Source: Lachnospiraceae bacterium UBA2864
GTDB taxonomy: Bacteria; Bacillota; Clostridia; Lachnospirales; Lachnospiraceae
Assembly: GCA_002350525.1 (NCBI GenBank)
Contig: DEFA01000039.1
Span: 21,797-68,635, forward strand
Direction of reading: 5' to 3'
DNA length: 46,839 nt
The notes under the pieces: model-generated
What the model was told of the DNA's origin: nothing
What the model saw: the letters and a program-made list of their open reading frames with translations, nothing else
Databases searched by the model: none
In this document: positions 16,200 through 25,431 of the stretch, in pieces
Layout of the letters: each line of letters starts with the position of its first letter
How positions within the stretch are numbered: position 1 is the stretch's first letter
Translations under genes and position numbers: made by a program

Positions 16200-17015
16200 T
16201 TAATCACCTAACCCTTCGAGAAGTGCGAATGTACTTTGATAGATTTTATCAGTAGCCTCTTGAGCAAATTCACTTGTAATTTCCTGATTACTGGCATGCG
16301 CCTCCGTCATCGCATCCGAAACATCTTGACGGATCATCTGACATATTGTGTCTTCCATTTGGGAAACTTCGTCTACAGTTCCTGGTAGAAATAGAATTTG
16401 TCTTGCAATGTCGTTTTCAATCTTCTGTGTGATAACCCGGCTCATCATATTCTTTAGAACTGATTCGCAATCTTCTTTTGTTAGTTCTTCAGTCGTTTTT
16501 CCTGCTAATTCCGGTTCAGATATAACGTCAAAATATGCGGATCTTGCCAGTCCCTCATCGTTTGGTCCACCATCACGACAAATAAATTCAGCAATCCTTA
16601 TAAAAAATTGCTTTGCAGGCAATCGTTCCAGATTATCTAAAGACAGAATACGGGCGACTTCCCGGACTCCACCCCCACTGGACAGAATGTTTAAAACACC
16701 ATGTAATCTTGCCGTACTGCTCCTAGCTGATCCCAGGTGCTTTAACGCATTTCGGCTTCCGCCAAGAGAACGGCTTACATAATTAGATATGCCACGCTTT
16801 GCGGATTCAAAGTCTCTTCCTGAACTATTAGCATAATTTGTAAATGAAGTTCTCGGACCTCTGAATCTATTTGCATCGGCATTCTGTGGAATAGGCAAAG
16901 ATACAACAGGCTGAGAAGTATGTCCAGCAGACTGGTTTGTATTATCGCCTTCAAGCCACGAAGGTACTAAAGGAGTATGGCCGTTCGGTCCTCTGTTGCT
17001 TGTTGATGTTCCCAT
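16200..17015 (-). CDS. qatB: QatB
   Basis: 271 residues with the low-complexity start MGTSTSNRGPNGHTPLVPSW, a recognisable QatB feature, and a helical C-terminal domain (about 100-271). The N-terminal third is rich in Ser, Asn and Gly and probably disordered. The biochemical role of QatB is unknown to me; it is a core part of Qat. The gene starts six bases after qatA and ends two bases before qatC. Identification rests on the N-terminus and the order A-B-C-D. Confidence 0.88.
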   Translation of the reverse strand: MGTSTSNRGPNGHTPLVPSWLEGDNTNQSAGHTSQPVVSLPIPQNADANRFRGPRTSFTNYANSSGRDFESAKRGISNYVSRSLGGSRNALKHLGSARSSTARLHGVLNILSSGGGVREVARILSLDNLERLPAKQFFIRIAEFICRDGGPNDEGLARSAYFDVISEPELAGKTTEELTKEDCESVLKNMMSRVITQKIENDIARQILFLPGTVDEVSQMEDTICQMIRQDVSDAMTEAHASNQEITSEFAQEATDKIYQSTFALLEGLGD

Positions 17016-17021
17016 TACCCC

Positions 17022-19136
17022 TTACTCCTGTATCAGTGCTGCTTTGGCCTTAACTATTGAATTAGTGTTGGTTTCTGCAATCTTCTTCGTAAACTGCAAA
17101 TACTTGGATCTCGCAGAACACGCTTTAGGTAAACATGAGTCCCAATCACCCAGTGCCCACATACCTATATTGGGGGTAGGCAAAGTAAGGAGAAAATCTC
17201 CAAGTGCATCTTGAAGCTCCTTTCTAAATTCGACCAATCGTTTGATTCCTTCAATCACTTTTGGGGGTTCCGGCTTTGTAAGGTCTCTTGTAAAAGCATC
17301 CTGCGTTACTATTCTAAACAGTTTTCTGGCAGCAGCATCATCAAGATCATTGATTTTTTTGCTGTTGTTACTAACATTCATGCTTCCACCTCGAATAACA
17401 GAAACCAACTCACGTAGCATCTCATCAGGATTGCTGAAAAAGAAATCATCACTTTCTTTACAAGCAAAATAGTATGGACGTAAATCAATTCCTGCTAAAG
17501 AAGGCTCCACCTCATCCATCCAGAACTTTGTTTTCGGCTCGCCAAGCAACTTATCAAAATCCTCACTCTTTGCTACTGGTTTAGGTGTATCCTCAACCTT
17601 TTTTGTACCTCGACGTCTTGTTGTGGTTTTCTTTCCATCGTCTGGAATGCCCGCTTCAGTTTCCTCTTCTTGAGCTTGATCTTCCTTGATTTCCGTAGCG
17701 TCAAATGCGGGGCAAGTCCCATCATCTCTCAACTCGTTGGCAATAGCTTTATACAGTTCATCATTGTACTGTTCTGCTAGCATCATTTTTGCCAAAACTG
17801 CCATTTCGAGTTCATCAAAACCACGATTGTGAGCAACCTCAGTACGAAGTAGGAGCATATTTACAAATCTTTTGATGTTTCTCGGGTTACCTGCGGTATT
17901 TTCCGCTAATATTTTATCGATGCTCTTGGCTATTCTGATATTATTAGATGCTTTATTATAGTCTTCCTCACCAATTGCTTCCTTAATTTCTTCCGGTGGT
18001 ATTGGCTCAAGCGCCCACGGCTTGTGGAGCTTTTCTAGTATGACTTTAACAAGTTTTTCAAAGGATTTAGACTCACCAATTTCCGCTTCAATAAGCAGAA
18101 GCAAAATATACAGCTGGGCTTCGCGTATTCCGATAATTGGTATATGCAAAGGGACCTGAATTAGCTTCTCAAGATATTTTTCCGAAAAATCTCTGAATAC
18201 ATCTTTCCCTGTAGATTCGTCATCATCATTGTGCTTTTCTGACACACGCGGAAAATATTCCTTAACCGAATAACGAATCATCTCATCATCTGCCGCAATG
18301 ATAAAAGCTGTTTTCTCGATCGATAGGAACATCCTGACAGCTTCCAGTGTTTCAATTGCTACTTTAGGCAAGCACCGATCAAGGTCATCAATCAATACAA
18401 CCAATTTTTCTATATGTGCAGCCTTGAAGAGCTCTTTGTAATTTGCTCGAAAATCTGCCATCTCCTTATAGCTGGAAGTTTCGGAGGATGAGGGCTTTAA
18501 CAATGCTCCAGCCTTGCTGATAAAATCATTTCGCTCTGTTTCATTAGCAAGGATTTTTGTTACGTGCTCTGCTCCTATGTTAAGAAGTGCCAAAGGCGTC
18601 GTCCCTGTTGCGACAGACACGCCAATTTTTGCCGCGCTCTTTGCCAAGCTGAGTTTATCAAGGTTACTCCAGATACGCTTACAAGTCTCTTTGATCTTCT
18701 TGAAAGCACCTTTAACGGGATGCTCTTTATAAAATGACTTTGCTTCTTTCTGAAGCGCTTTAACAATGGCACTCATCAAGGCTATCTTTGCATCTTCAAA
18801 TCCCTGATACTGCCAGCTATTGAAGCGAACTGTTATACATCCTGATATAGGAAGTTCGGTTTCATCTTCTGCTGCACCCTCTGGATCCTCTTCCTCCCAC
18901 TCATCCCAGTCAAAGTCATCTTCATCTGAATTCTCTGGATCTGTATCATTCTCAGAGCGTTTTGGATTCAATAGATCCTCCACCATCGCTAAGATACTGG
19001 ACTTACCAGCACCCCAGTCTCCATGAACACCGATAGATACAGATTCCTTGCTATTCCGGATGATGGACACAATGGTCTTAGCTATTGCTTGATTATTAAG
19101 GAGATCAAGTTTTGTTTCATTATCAGATAAGATCAC
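17022..19136 (-). CDS. qatA: QatA, KAP-family P-loop ATPase
   Basis: 704 residues. Walker A GDWGAGKS (39-46) and Walker B LVVLIDDLDR (245-254) match KAP NTPases. An acidic insert of Asp/Glu runs from about 60 to 94, followed by the conserved TVRFNSWQYQG strand (102-112). A hydrophobic, possibly membrane-near segment lies between the Walker motifs (about 168-190), as is common in KAP proteins. A second charged linker occurs at about 485-530. The start is GTG 19136, set by AGGAGG nine bases upstream. It is the first gene of the Qat operon and is expected to power the system. Intact. Confidence 0.92.
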   Translation of the reverse strand: MILSDNETKLDLLNNQAIAKTIVSIIRNSKESVSIGVHGDWGAGKSSILAMVEDLLNPKRSENDTDPENSDEDDFDWDEWEEEDPEGAAEDETELPISGCITVRFNSWQYQGFEDAKIALMSAIVKALQKEAKSFYKEHPVKGAFKKIKETCKRIWSNLDKLSLAKSAAKIGVSVATGTTPLALLNIGAEHVTKILANETERNDFISKAGALLKPSSSETSSYKEMADFRANYKELFKAAHIEKLVVLIDDLDRCLPKVAIETLEAVRMFLSIEKTAFIIAADDEMIRYSVKEYFPRVSEKHNDDDESTGKDVFRDFSEKYLEKLIQVPLHIPIIGIREAQLYILLLLIEAEIGESKSFEKLVKVILEKLHKPWALEPIPPEEIKEAIGEEDYNKASNNIRIAKSIDKILAENTAGNPRNIKRFVNMLLLRTEVAHNRGFDELEMAVLAKMMLAEQYNDELYKAIANELRDDGTCPAFDATEIKEDQAQEEETEAGIPDDGKKTTTRRRGTKKVEDTPKPVAKSEDFDKLLGEPKTKFWMDEVEPSLAGIDLRPYYFACKESDDFFFSNPDEMLRELVSVIRGGSMNVSNNSKKINDLDDAAARKLFRIVTQDAFTRDLTKPEPPKVIEGIKRLVEFRKELQDALGDFLLTLPTPNIGMWALGDWDSCLPKACSARSKYLQFTKKIAETNTNSIVKAKAALIQE

Positions 19137-19607
19137 TGTATACTACCTCCTGAAATTTTGTGTATAATTGAACTATTGAATCGCACCATATTCTTTCACC
19201 TGCCACAGCCAAGGACATATGACAAAGGTATACTGGCATCTTCTTGCAAACCAATCCAATGGCAACAGGTACGTTGAGTGGATGTTTATGACCATGGTGA
19301 GATGTGGGGCGAATGGCCCAGAATTTCAGAGTTTTCAGACAATTCATTATACCATTTGTCTGCCTGAAATTCAATCTGCAAAAGGCAGTTTAACGCCATT
19401 CCACACCAGTACAAGTTTCCCATACTTTGCCCTATGCGGCTTCCCCTCCATCGCATCATACATCTCATCGATCAGGTCATCGATGAAGAGCATGGCCTAA
19501 TTGATAGGGGCATTCGGTATATGCAATCAGCTCCAATCAACATAGAAATGGTCAGCCTACAACCTATAACGAAGAAAACGAGATACATGCTCTTCGTGAA
19601 TATTCCG
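19137..19607. other. Gene-poor stretch upstream of Qat
   Basis: No recognisable gene. A minus-strand frame 19493-19371 (40 residues, MLFIDDLIDEMYDAMEGKP...) has a good composition but no ribosome site at the right distance and no known family. The stretch should hold the Qat promoter just before 19140, but no clear -35/-10 pair was seen. Confidence 0.4.
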
Positions 19608-19619
19608 CGGTCGTAAGAC

Positions 19620-19685
19620 CGCCTATCCGGACGAGCGGTACCGCGAGTCCATGACAATGATACCGCTAATCCGAAACAGCGTACC
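19620..19685. repeat. IS21-type end with three 21-22-bp repeats
   Basis: Three units starting GACCGCC, TACCGCG and TACCGCT, then a final TACC, are spaced by 21-22 bases. They lie just downstream of the istB stop, where the right end of an IS21 element should be. The pattern is related to 11069-11114. Confidence 0.6.
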
Positions 19686-19689
19686 GGTA

Positions 19690-20334
19690 CTATAATGAGT
19701 GCTTAGATAAGAGTTCTCTCATATTTGCAGTACCAGAGTTAATAGTTTCTGAATTATGTACGATTCGATCCATGATAGCATCAGCTATTACACCTCCACC
19801 TAAGCGAGGATGCCATTCAGTCTGTTTGTATTGAGTACAAAAGATTGTTGGCCATGTATCATATCGTTTTTCAAATATCTCTAACAGATATTTAACTTCT
19901 TTCTCTGAAGGGATATCCAACAGCCACTCATCTATAATGAGTACATGGTAGTTGGAGAGTTTTGTTACCACACTGGTTATACCTTTGCCGGTTTCTCTTG
20001 CCAGATTAAACATTTCAAGCATATCTGGCATACGGATATATCTGATTCTATGTAGATGCCTGCATGCTTCTTTACCAAGAGCACAGGCAAGAAAAGTTTT
20101 TCCTGAACCGGTGAACCCATTTATGATTATGTTTCTTGCAGAATCAATGTAGTTACATGTTGATAAGACAAGTATTTGTTCTTTATTAATTTTTCTGTTC
20201 TCATAGTAGAGTGTATTGATATCTGCATTAGGATAACGAAGCTTTGCAAATCGTATAAGCCTTCGTGCTTTATCAGCATTTTTGCTGGTATAACATTCAT
20301 CAATAGCTAGGTCCAGTCTTTTGTCAAATGACAT
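19690..20334 (-). pseudogene. istB: IstB-like ATPase of an IS21 element, 5'-truncated
   Basis: 214 residues with a Walker A NGFTGSGKTFLAC (about 72-84) and a Walker B HVLIIDEWLLDI, then the sensor-like IFCTQY. IstB is the AAA+ helper that selects targets for the IS21 transposase IstA. Normal IstB is about 250 residues; the usual N-terminal helix region is missing, and an in-frame stop lies eight codons upstream. istA is absent: an IS66-type end begins about 45 bases beyond the gene (20379). The element therefore looks cut by IS66 insertion and is probably not mobile. Confidence 0.75.
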
Positions 20335-20503
20335 ACTGGAATAGCTAAGCCTGAATTATTCATTGAATAATTCTTAACGTAAGTGGTAAATAGCTCGTGG
20401 ATGGTATTCGACCTCCAAATTTAGGATAATGTTGTGAAGTGTAATTTCACACTTTACAAACTTTTTACAGTTTTCACACTTTATCCGACAGGAGGTATAA
20501 CTT

Positions 20504-20866
20504 ATGGCAACACGAACTGAAACTCGTCAAATTCGGTTAGCACAGTGGCGTAAGATTTTTCAACAGAAGGCAGAATCTGGTCTTACTGCTAAAGATTTCT
20601 GCGCAATCAATAACATTTCCAAGGATGCTTACTATTACTGGCAAAACCTTGTCAGACAGGAAGCATTGGCTACAGTACAACAACCAGCCTTAGTTGAATT
20701 GAAGCCACCTATGCTTAGAAATAAACCTATGCAACCAAATGACCGAGAGCAGTCTACAGTTTCTTCAGGTCTTTCAATTACAGTAAATGGTGCTACCATA
20801 AATGTTAATTCAGACACCACTAAAGAACTTCTTGCCATGGTCCTGGAGATGGTATCAAATGCTTAA
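20504..20866 (+). CDS. tnpA: IS66 accessory protein TnpA (remnant A)
   Basis: 120 residues. The N-terminal helix-turn-helix region (RLAQWRKIFQQKAESGLTAK, then FCAINNISKDAYYYWQ) is typical of the small IS66 OrfA. The C-terminal half is low in conservation and ends in a helix (ELLAMVLEMVSNA). AGGAGG lies upstream of the ATG. The protein is needed with TnpB and TnpC for IS66 transposition; alone it has no known activity. Confidence 0.85.
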   Translation: MATRTETRQIRLAQWRKIFQQKAESGLTAKDFCAINNISKDAYYYWQNLVRQEALATVQQPALVELKPPMLRNKPMQPNDREQSTVSSGLSITVNGATINVNSDTTKELLAMVLEMVSNA

Positions 20867-21212
20867 TGATGCTACTTATAGTCACATATATATCGCAGCT
20901 GGATATACAGATCTTCGACATGGTATTGATGGCCTGGTTGCTATCATAAAAAATGATTTCAATCTTGATCCCTATGATCAGGATAGTATATATCTCTTTT
21001 GCGGCAGGAGAACCGATCGTATCAAAGCGATAGTCTTTGAAGGTGATGGTCATATACTTCTTTACAAAAGATTAGTGGACGGAAAATTCCAGTGGCCACG
21101 CAGTCCTGAAGATGTAAATAAGATAACACTGCAGCAGTATAGATGGCTTATGGATGGCCTTGCAATAGAACAGAAAAAGGTCATAAAACATAAGACTCCA
21201 TCTTTGATATAA
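20859..21212 (+). CDS. tnpB: IS66 accessory protein TnpB (remnant A)
   Basis: 117 residues from ATG 20859, which overlaps the tnpA end by eight bases. The IS66 OrfB signature is plain: AAGYTDLRHGIDGLVAII, then DSIYLFCGRRTDRIKAIVFE and LLYKRLVDGKFQWPRS. The longer frame from 20802 is not used because its first 19 residues are out-of-frame tnpA. No tnpC follows. Confidence 0.88.
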   Translation: MLNDATYSHIYIAAGYTDLRHGIDGLVAIIKNDFNLDPYDQDSIYLFCGRRTDRIKAIVFEGDGHILLYKRLVDGKFQWPRSPEDVNKITLQQYRWLMDGLAIEQKKVIKHKTPSLI

Positions 21213-21303
21213 AACTTGTTCCTTGACATCTGAATAACGTTATTTAAAGTCTTAAAATGTGGTTACAGTTCAGAAAAATCTCTGTTTTGCACAAAAGAAT
21301 GTA

Positions 21304-21660
21304 TTAAAAAGCGGTTTTCGGATTGACTTCCCGAACCCGCGGCTGTACCGGATTCAGCCCCTGAAGAAGCAGACGGTACTCATGTTTTGATAGCGAAGCA
21401 ACTTCATCCGGCGTCCTTGGCCAGGACAGGGAACCTTTCTCCAGACGTTTATACAGGAGCAGGAATCCGTTGCCTTCCCAAAGAAGTGCCTTAAAGCGGT
21501 CACCGCGTCTTCCGCAGAAAAGGAACAGGACATCCTTCTCAAACGGATCCAGATGGAAGTTTCCTTCTATGATCTGTGAGAGTCCGGTAATCCCTTTCCG
21601 AAGATCGGTATAGCCGCAGACAACGATAAACCTGCGGATTCCTTGTGCTTCATAAAGCAT
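21304..21660 (-). CDS. tnpB: IS66 accessory protein TnpB (remnant B)
   Basis: 118 residues with the OrfB signature VVCGYTDLRKGITGLSQII, LFLFCGRRGDRFKALLWE and LLYKRLEKGSLSWPRTP. It is clearly different in sequence from remnant A, so the two come from different IS66 elements. It overlaps tnpA by 11 bases. tnpC, expected just downstream, is absent; instead the remnant meets remnant A tail to tail, with only about 90 bases between the two tnpB genes. Confidence 0.88.
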   Translation of the reverse strand: MLYEAQGIRRFIVVCGYTDLRKGITGLSQIIEGNFHLDPFEKDVLFLFCGRRGDRFKALLWEGNGFLLLYKRLEKGSLSWPRTPDEVASLSKHEYRLLLQGLNPVQPRVREVNPKTAF

Positions 21661-22021
21661 GGATTGCCGCCTTTACCAGACGAAGCATCAGCGAATCTGA
21701 TACAGATGAAGCTATCTCGATCTGTGCTTGACTGGTTTTAATCACAACTGCCGGCGATGATCCCTCTGATGGAATATCCGGAACAGGTATTTCTGCGAAA
21801 CGGTTCTCCGGAAGCTGGTCAGATGCCACAGCAGGAAGCTGGTTTTTCAGTTCCTGATAGGATTGACTGCGGATTTTCCGAAGCCAGTAATAATACTGTT
21901 TCTCGGGGACTCCGTTTTCGGCAAGCCACTGTCTGGCGCTTTGCCCATTTGGGCGATTTTGGCATTGCTTGGCAATAGTTAGCCAATTTGCCATGCGTAC
22001 TTCGCTAGTTGATTGATCCAT
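21650..22021 (-). CDS. tnpA: IS66 accessory protein TnpA (remnant B)
   Basis: 123 residues: MANWLTIAKQCQNRPNGQSA, then RQWLAENGVPEKQYYYWLRK, the usual IS66 OrfA helix-turn-helix region, and a variable C-terminal half ending in a helix. The usual start may be ATG 21994 (MANW), since MDQSTSEVR is an extra stretch; the longer start is kept because no better ribosome site was seen. First gene of remnant B. Confidence 0.8.
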   Translation of the reverse strand: MDQSTSEVRMANWLTIAKQCQNRPNGQSARQWLAENGVPEKQYYYWLRKIRSQSYQELKNQLPAVASDQLPENRFAEIPVPDIPSEGSSPAVVIKTSQAQIEIASSVSDSLMLRLVKAAIHAL

Positions 22022-22033
22022 GGTTTAACTCCT

Positions 22034-22060
22034 CTCTAAAAAACTACTAGTTTTTTAGAG
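22034..22060. promoter_or_regulatory. 27-bp perfect palindrome before tnpA (remnant B)
   Basis: CTCTAAAAAACTA (22034-22046), one centre base, then its exact complement (22048-22060). AAAAACTACTA recurs at about 22068-22078. It lies directly upstream of tnpA and may be an operator or an outward-facing terminator that shields the element. Confidence 0.45.
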
Positions 22061-22076
22061 TATGTCAGAAAAACTA

Positions 22077-22265
22077 CTATCCGGAAAGGCGGATGGTTTG
22101 ACGCTTACGATCATACTCATCCTGTTCGATCATGATGCTATCATCACGGTTAATCATAGCAACAGCTGATTGGATGCTGATGTGACGAGAGCTGTATTGG
22201 TTCTGTGGTTCATGATGCCATGTGTAAAGAATGCCGTGGTAGTAGTAGGTTTCTTCCAAATTCAC
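22077..22265 (-). CDS. Hypothetical 62-residue protein next to the IS66 remnant
   Basis: MNLEETYYYHGILYTWHHEP..., ending IEQDEYDRKRQTIRLSG. Aromatic-rich N-terminus and charged C-terminus. I do not recognise it. It sits between IS66 remnant B and the polysaccharide cluster and could be an IS passenger or a chance frame. Confidence 0.4.
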   Translation of the reverse strand: MNLEETYYYHGILYTWHHEPQNQYSSRHISIQSAVAMINRDDSIMIEQDEYDRKRQTIRLSG

Positions 22266-22281
22266 ATTAATGTTGTGAGAT

Positions 22282-23766
22282 TTATAGATTCCTAAAAGTT
22301 TTAATAACTCGCCTATTAAATATATAAGTCAATATGGAGTATATTGCTACTGATTCAATACCAAATATCAATATACTTACAATGTTTGAATCTATTGCAA
22401 ATGCTTTCTTGGAAATGGCAATAATCAAAGCTGACACAATCATAATTATTTCAGTTTTTATATATGTTTTTAGAATACTTGAAAAGCTATTTTCAAAACC
22501 TATTTTTTTCTTAAAGATTATAGTAATTACTGTGAGAGAAACTAATGAAGCGATTATTGTGCCTATTACAATACCATATATTCCAAAAGGAATTGACAAC
22601 ACGATGCTAATAACAATATTGACAGTTGCTACAAGTACACTATTTTTTGCAGCAGTTGATGTATCACCTAATGCATAAAAATATCTATATATCAAATCCC
22701 TAATCACATTGGATTGTTGCCCAAAAATGTAAATCAAACTACATTGGAATACTGTAACAGTAGCATTGTGGTTGAAATTTCCGTGTTCAAACAATAATGA
22801 AATTCCTTCTTGCCCAATTGCAGCGAAACCTAGTATCACCAAACATATAGTAGCATGAAAGAAAATGGTTTGATCCCAAAAACTTTGTTGTTTTTTATTC
22901 TCTTTAATGTTCTTAACAATTTGGGGATAAAAATATATCAGAAGATTCCCTATAATAAGAGTATTAACCATACTTGATATTTGGTTCGAATAACTTAATA
23001 TAGTGATACTCCCTGAATCCAATCTTGATGAAATTGCTGTATCCACTAATAGAGAAACTCGATATATGCCCGTACTGAATACCACCGGGATGAATAATTT
23101 TAACAGACCTTTAGTAGTATCATTAAACAAAACAGATGGTCTATATCTCCACCCCACCTTAACCGCAATAACAGCATCAATAATAAAATTGAATACAATT
23201 CCACAAGAAATAATTAATGTATAATCATAAATAGTAATATCCCTAAAAACAGCAAGAATAAGGACAACCAGAATTTGCGAAATCAGATTAATAATTTTGG
23301 GAATGTTATACTTCTCAGCGCACTGAAAAAAAGCTCCCGTGACATTAGTTACTATGGAAAAAACATGTGCACCAAAAAGTACAATTAATATATTGCCTGA
23401 TATTTGAATAAATGTACTATCTCTATTACTTATTGACCCTATTAATAGATTTCTAAACAGTATAATAGCTAGTGAGACAGTCAACAATACACCAAAAACA
23501 ACTGTAAGAAAAGAATCAACTTCTTTCTTATTTTTTTTCTTTACATACTCAGGGATAACAATTGTTGAAATACCAGCCGCCCCAAAGCTGTATATAAATG
23601 TTACGATATTATAAGCTAAATTGTAGGCATCCATCTCGTCTGAAGTTCCGAAGTACCCAGCTACAATGGATGATTTCATTATCGTTAAAACTTGTATAAT
23701 GCACGAAATAAAAACCATTAAGCCTAATGTAAGAATGTTTTTATTCCTTTTCAATTTATCTAACAT
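22282..23766 (-). CDS. Polysaccharide flippase, MurJ/Wzx-like
   Basis: 494 residues with about 12-14 predicted membrane segments. The N-terminus (IMKSSIVAGYFGTSDEMDAYNLA) and FGAAGISTIVIPEYVKKK match the MVF (MurJ-like) branch of the MOP superfamily. Within a capsule cluster it should flip the lipid-linked repeat unit outward. I chose ATG 23766, 13 bases after the upstream stop and preceded by GGAAGG, over 23820, which would overlap the previous gene by 41 bases. It is the last gene of the cluster before the IS66 remnants, and its codon use is strongly AT-rich. Confidence 0.85.
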   Translation of the reverse strand: MLDKLKRNKNILTLGLMVFISCIIQVLTIMKSSIVAGYFGTSDEMDAYNLAYNIVTFIYSFGAAGISTIVIPEYVKKKNKKEVDSFLTVVFGVLLTVSLAIILFRNLLIGSISNRDSTFIQISGNILIVLFGAHVFSIVTNVTGAFFQCAEKYNIPKIINLISQILVVLILAVFRDITIYDYTLIISCGIVFNFIIDAVIAVKVGWRYRPSVLFNDTTKGLLKLFIPVVFSTGIYRVSLLVDTAISSRLDSGSITILSYSNQISSMVNTLIIGNLLIYFYPQIVKNIKENKKQQSFWDQTIFFHATICLVILGFAAIGQEGISLLFEHGNFNHNATVTVFQCSLIYIFGQQSNVIRDLIYRYFYALGDTSTAAKNSVLVATVNIVISIVLSIPFGIYGIVIGTIIASLVSLTVITIIFKKKIGFENSFSSILKTYIKTEIIMIVSALIIAISKKAFAIDSNIVSILIFGIESVAIYSILTYIFNRRVIKTFRNL

Positions 23767-23779
23767 TAAACAAACCTTC

Positions 23780-24301
23780 CTAATAGTGTTTAGTGTTTGC
23801 GATATATCCTTTTCCTTCATTGAATAATTTTAGAAAAATATCTTTGTCCCGATATTTTATAACTTTGGCTGGATTTCCTGCGCAAACAGCATAACTATCA
23901 ATTCGGCCTGACACAACAGCACCAGCGCCAATAACAACGCCATCTCCTATTTCGGTACCCGGCAATATTGTTACCCTAGCACCAATCCAGCAATATTTTC
24001 CAATGACAACTCGTTTATTAATAAAGCGTTCATCATATGGAATGTATTTTAAATCTTCACCATCATAATAATGATTTCTTGATAATATCTGTACGTCATG
24101 AGCTAGAATTGTTCCTTCACCAATCGTTATACCCCCCCCAGTAGCAAATAGTTTGCATCCAAATTGAATAGATACATTATTTTCAATCGTCAGCATCTCT
24201 GGGGTATAAATATCTACAGAATAATCTATAAACACATTGGTTCCGCGATCTATATTTCTAAATTTTTTATTTTTCTTATAATTTTTTATTATTTCAAGCA
24301 T
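23780..24301 (-). CDS. Hexapeptide-repeat O-acetyltransferase
   Basis: 173 residues of left-handed beta-helix: repeats from about 25 to 150, with the acceptor-site region LSRNHYYDGEDLKYIPYDER and the His conserved in the NodL/maltose acetyltransferase group. The C-terminal repeats end GIGAGAVVSGRIDSYAVCAG-type and NPAKVIKYR. In this setting it probably O-acetylates the repeat-unit sugar, using acetyl-CoA. The start has a weak but adequate ribosome site. Confidence 0.82.
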   Translation of the reverse strand: MLEIIKNYKKNKKFRNIDRGTNVFIDYSVDIYTPEMLTIENNVSIQFGCKLFATGGGITIGEGTILAHDVQILSRNHYYDGEDLKYIPYDERFINKRVVIGKYCWIGARVTILPGTEIGDGVVIGAGAVVSGRIDSYAVCAGNPAKVIKYRDKDIFLKLFNEGKGYIANTKHY

Positions 24302-24322
24302 CTCTTGCTCCTTAATGCTACA

Positions 24323-25426
24323 TCAATTATGATCTTTCAATCTTTCGTCTATAAAACAGAAATGTCTTTGAGCATTTGCTTTTATATAATTAGGAGCCTC
24401 AAAAAATTGATTATTAATTAGCTTATTTACGACTCCCGTACCATCAAGATCTCTCAACTGGTTAAGAGTTATATAATCTTCCTTAAAACCTACTTCATTA
24501 ATTGTGTTTTCAATTTTAATATTATAAGAAATCGGTAGAATCTTGCATCCAAAGACCGTTCCCAAGACAAAAGAATGAAATCGAGTCGATATAATATACT
24601 CACTTTTTGCTATAGTATCTAATACTTCTCTAATATTATTAGTTGGATACGATATTATATTAATCTTTAAAGGAATTAAGTCCTTTTGCAAACGCTGGGC
24701 GACCCCATAATCTCCTTCAATCTCACACATACCCAACAAAGTTACCTGGTATCCTTTATCTATTAACTTCTGAATAGTATCTTTTATCACTCTATAATAC
24801 TCATGATTATATTCAGCGCGGTTAATATAATCTCCATAAGAAAGATCCATCACCGAAATCAAAACACTATTACGATTCTTTTCAATATTATAAGAACTTA
24901 TATCGAGTCCAAATAAGATATCTGGAGCCACTACAGAATGATCGAGCTCCTTAAACAACAAATAACTGTACTGATCTCTAAATGTTATTCCAGACAGTTT
25001 TTTAAACAACTCCTTATAATATGATAGAAATTCATCTGAATAGTATGGTCCGAAATTACAACCAACTACATATGAATTTTCTTTGTAAAACAAATTATCA
25101 TAGATTGGATTAATGGGTGAAAACACTTTATCCTTTTGCATATATCCAGAGCCAATTATGCGGATTAAACAATCATAATCTTTGCTTTTAATATGACCGT
25201 TAATATATGAATCGGTTTCTATTCGTTTAGTTAATCTCTCTAATCTGTTTATGATTTTATTTTTTATAGGAATTCTATGTATAATCAAATTGGCAGGCAT
25301 AGGGTTAATAGAATAGTAACCTATCAGATGAAATTCCACATTAGGATATCTGTTGCAAATCATGGTGATAAACAAATCATCTCCTAAATTATTTGCAATA
25401 TATCCATCCAGATATACTTTTTTCAT
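24323..25426 (-). CDS. Polysaccharide pyruvyl transferase family protein
   Basis: 367 residues. MKKVYLDGYIANNLGDDLF, then IRIIGSGYMQ, GCNFGPYYSDEF and STRFHSFVLGTVFGCKILPI are the successive blocks of the CsaB/WcaK-like pyruvyl transferase family. These add pyruvate ketals to surface polysaccharides from phosphoenolpyruvate; some members in capsule loci act otherwise. ATG 25426 is preferred over GTG 25432 because its AAAGG is better spaced. The stop of the GT2 gene just upstream is at 25432. Confidence 0.82.
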   Translation of the reverse strand: MKKVYLDGYIANNLGDDLFITMICNRYPNVEFHLIGYYSINPMPANLIIHRIPIKNKIINRLERLTKRIETDSYINGHIKSKDYDCLIRIIGSGYMQKDKVFSPINPIYDNLFYKENSYVVGCNFGPYYSDEFLSYYKELFKKLSGITFRDQYSYLLFKELDHSVVAPDILFGLDISSYNIEKNRNSVLISVMDLSYGDYINRAEYNHEYYRVIKDTIQKLIDKGYQVTLLGMCEIEGDYGVAQRLQKDLIPLKINIISYPTNNIREVLDTIAKSEYIISTRFHSFVLGTVFGCKILPISYNIKIENTINEVGFKEDYITLNQLRDLDGTGVVNKLINNQFFEAPNYIKANAQRHFCFIDERLKDHN

Positions 25427-25431
25427 AAACA

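Larger units (their letters stand above)
20379..21230 (+). mobile_element. IS66-family element remnant A (tnpA-tnpB, no tnpC)
   Basis: A GTAAGTGG-type IS66 end begins at about 20379, followed by a leader, tnpA and tnpB in the normal order. The large tnpC transposase and the right end are missing; sequence gives way to a second, oppositely oriented IS66 remnant at about 21300. The right boundary is approximate. Confidence 0.65.

Noticed and set aside
19219..19500. 93-residue plus-strand ORF
   Set aside because: No ribosome site, low-complexity end and no family; treated as non-coding.
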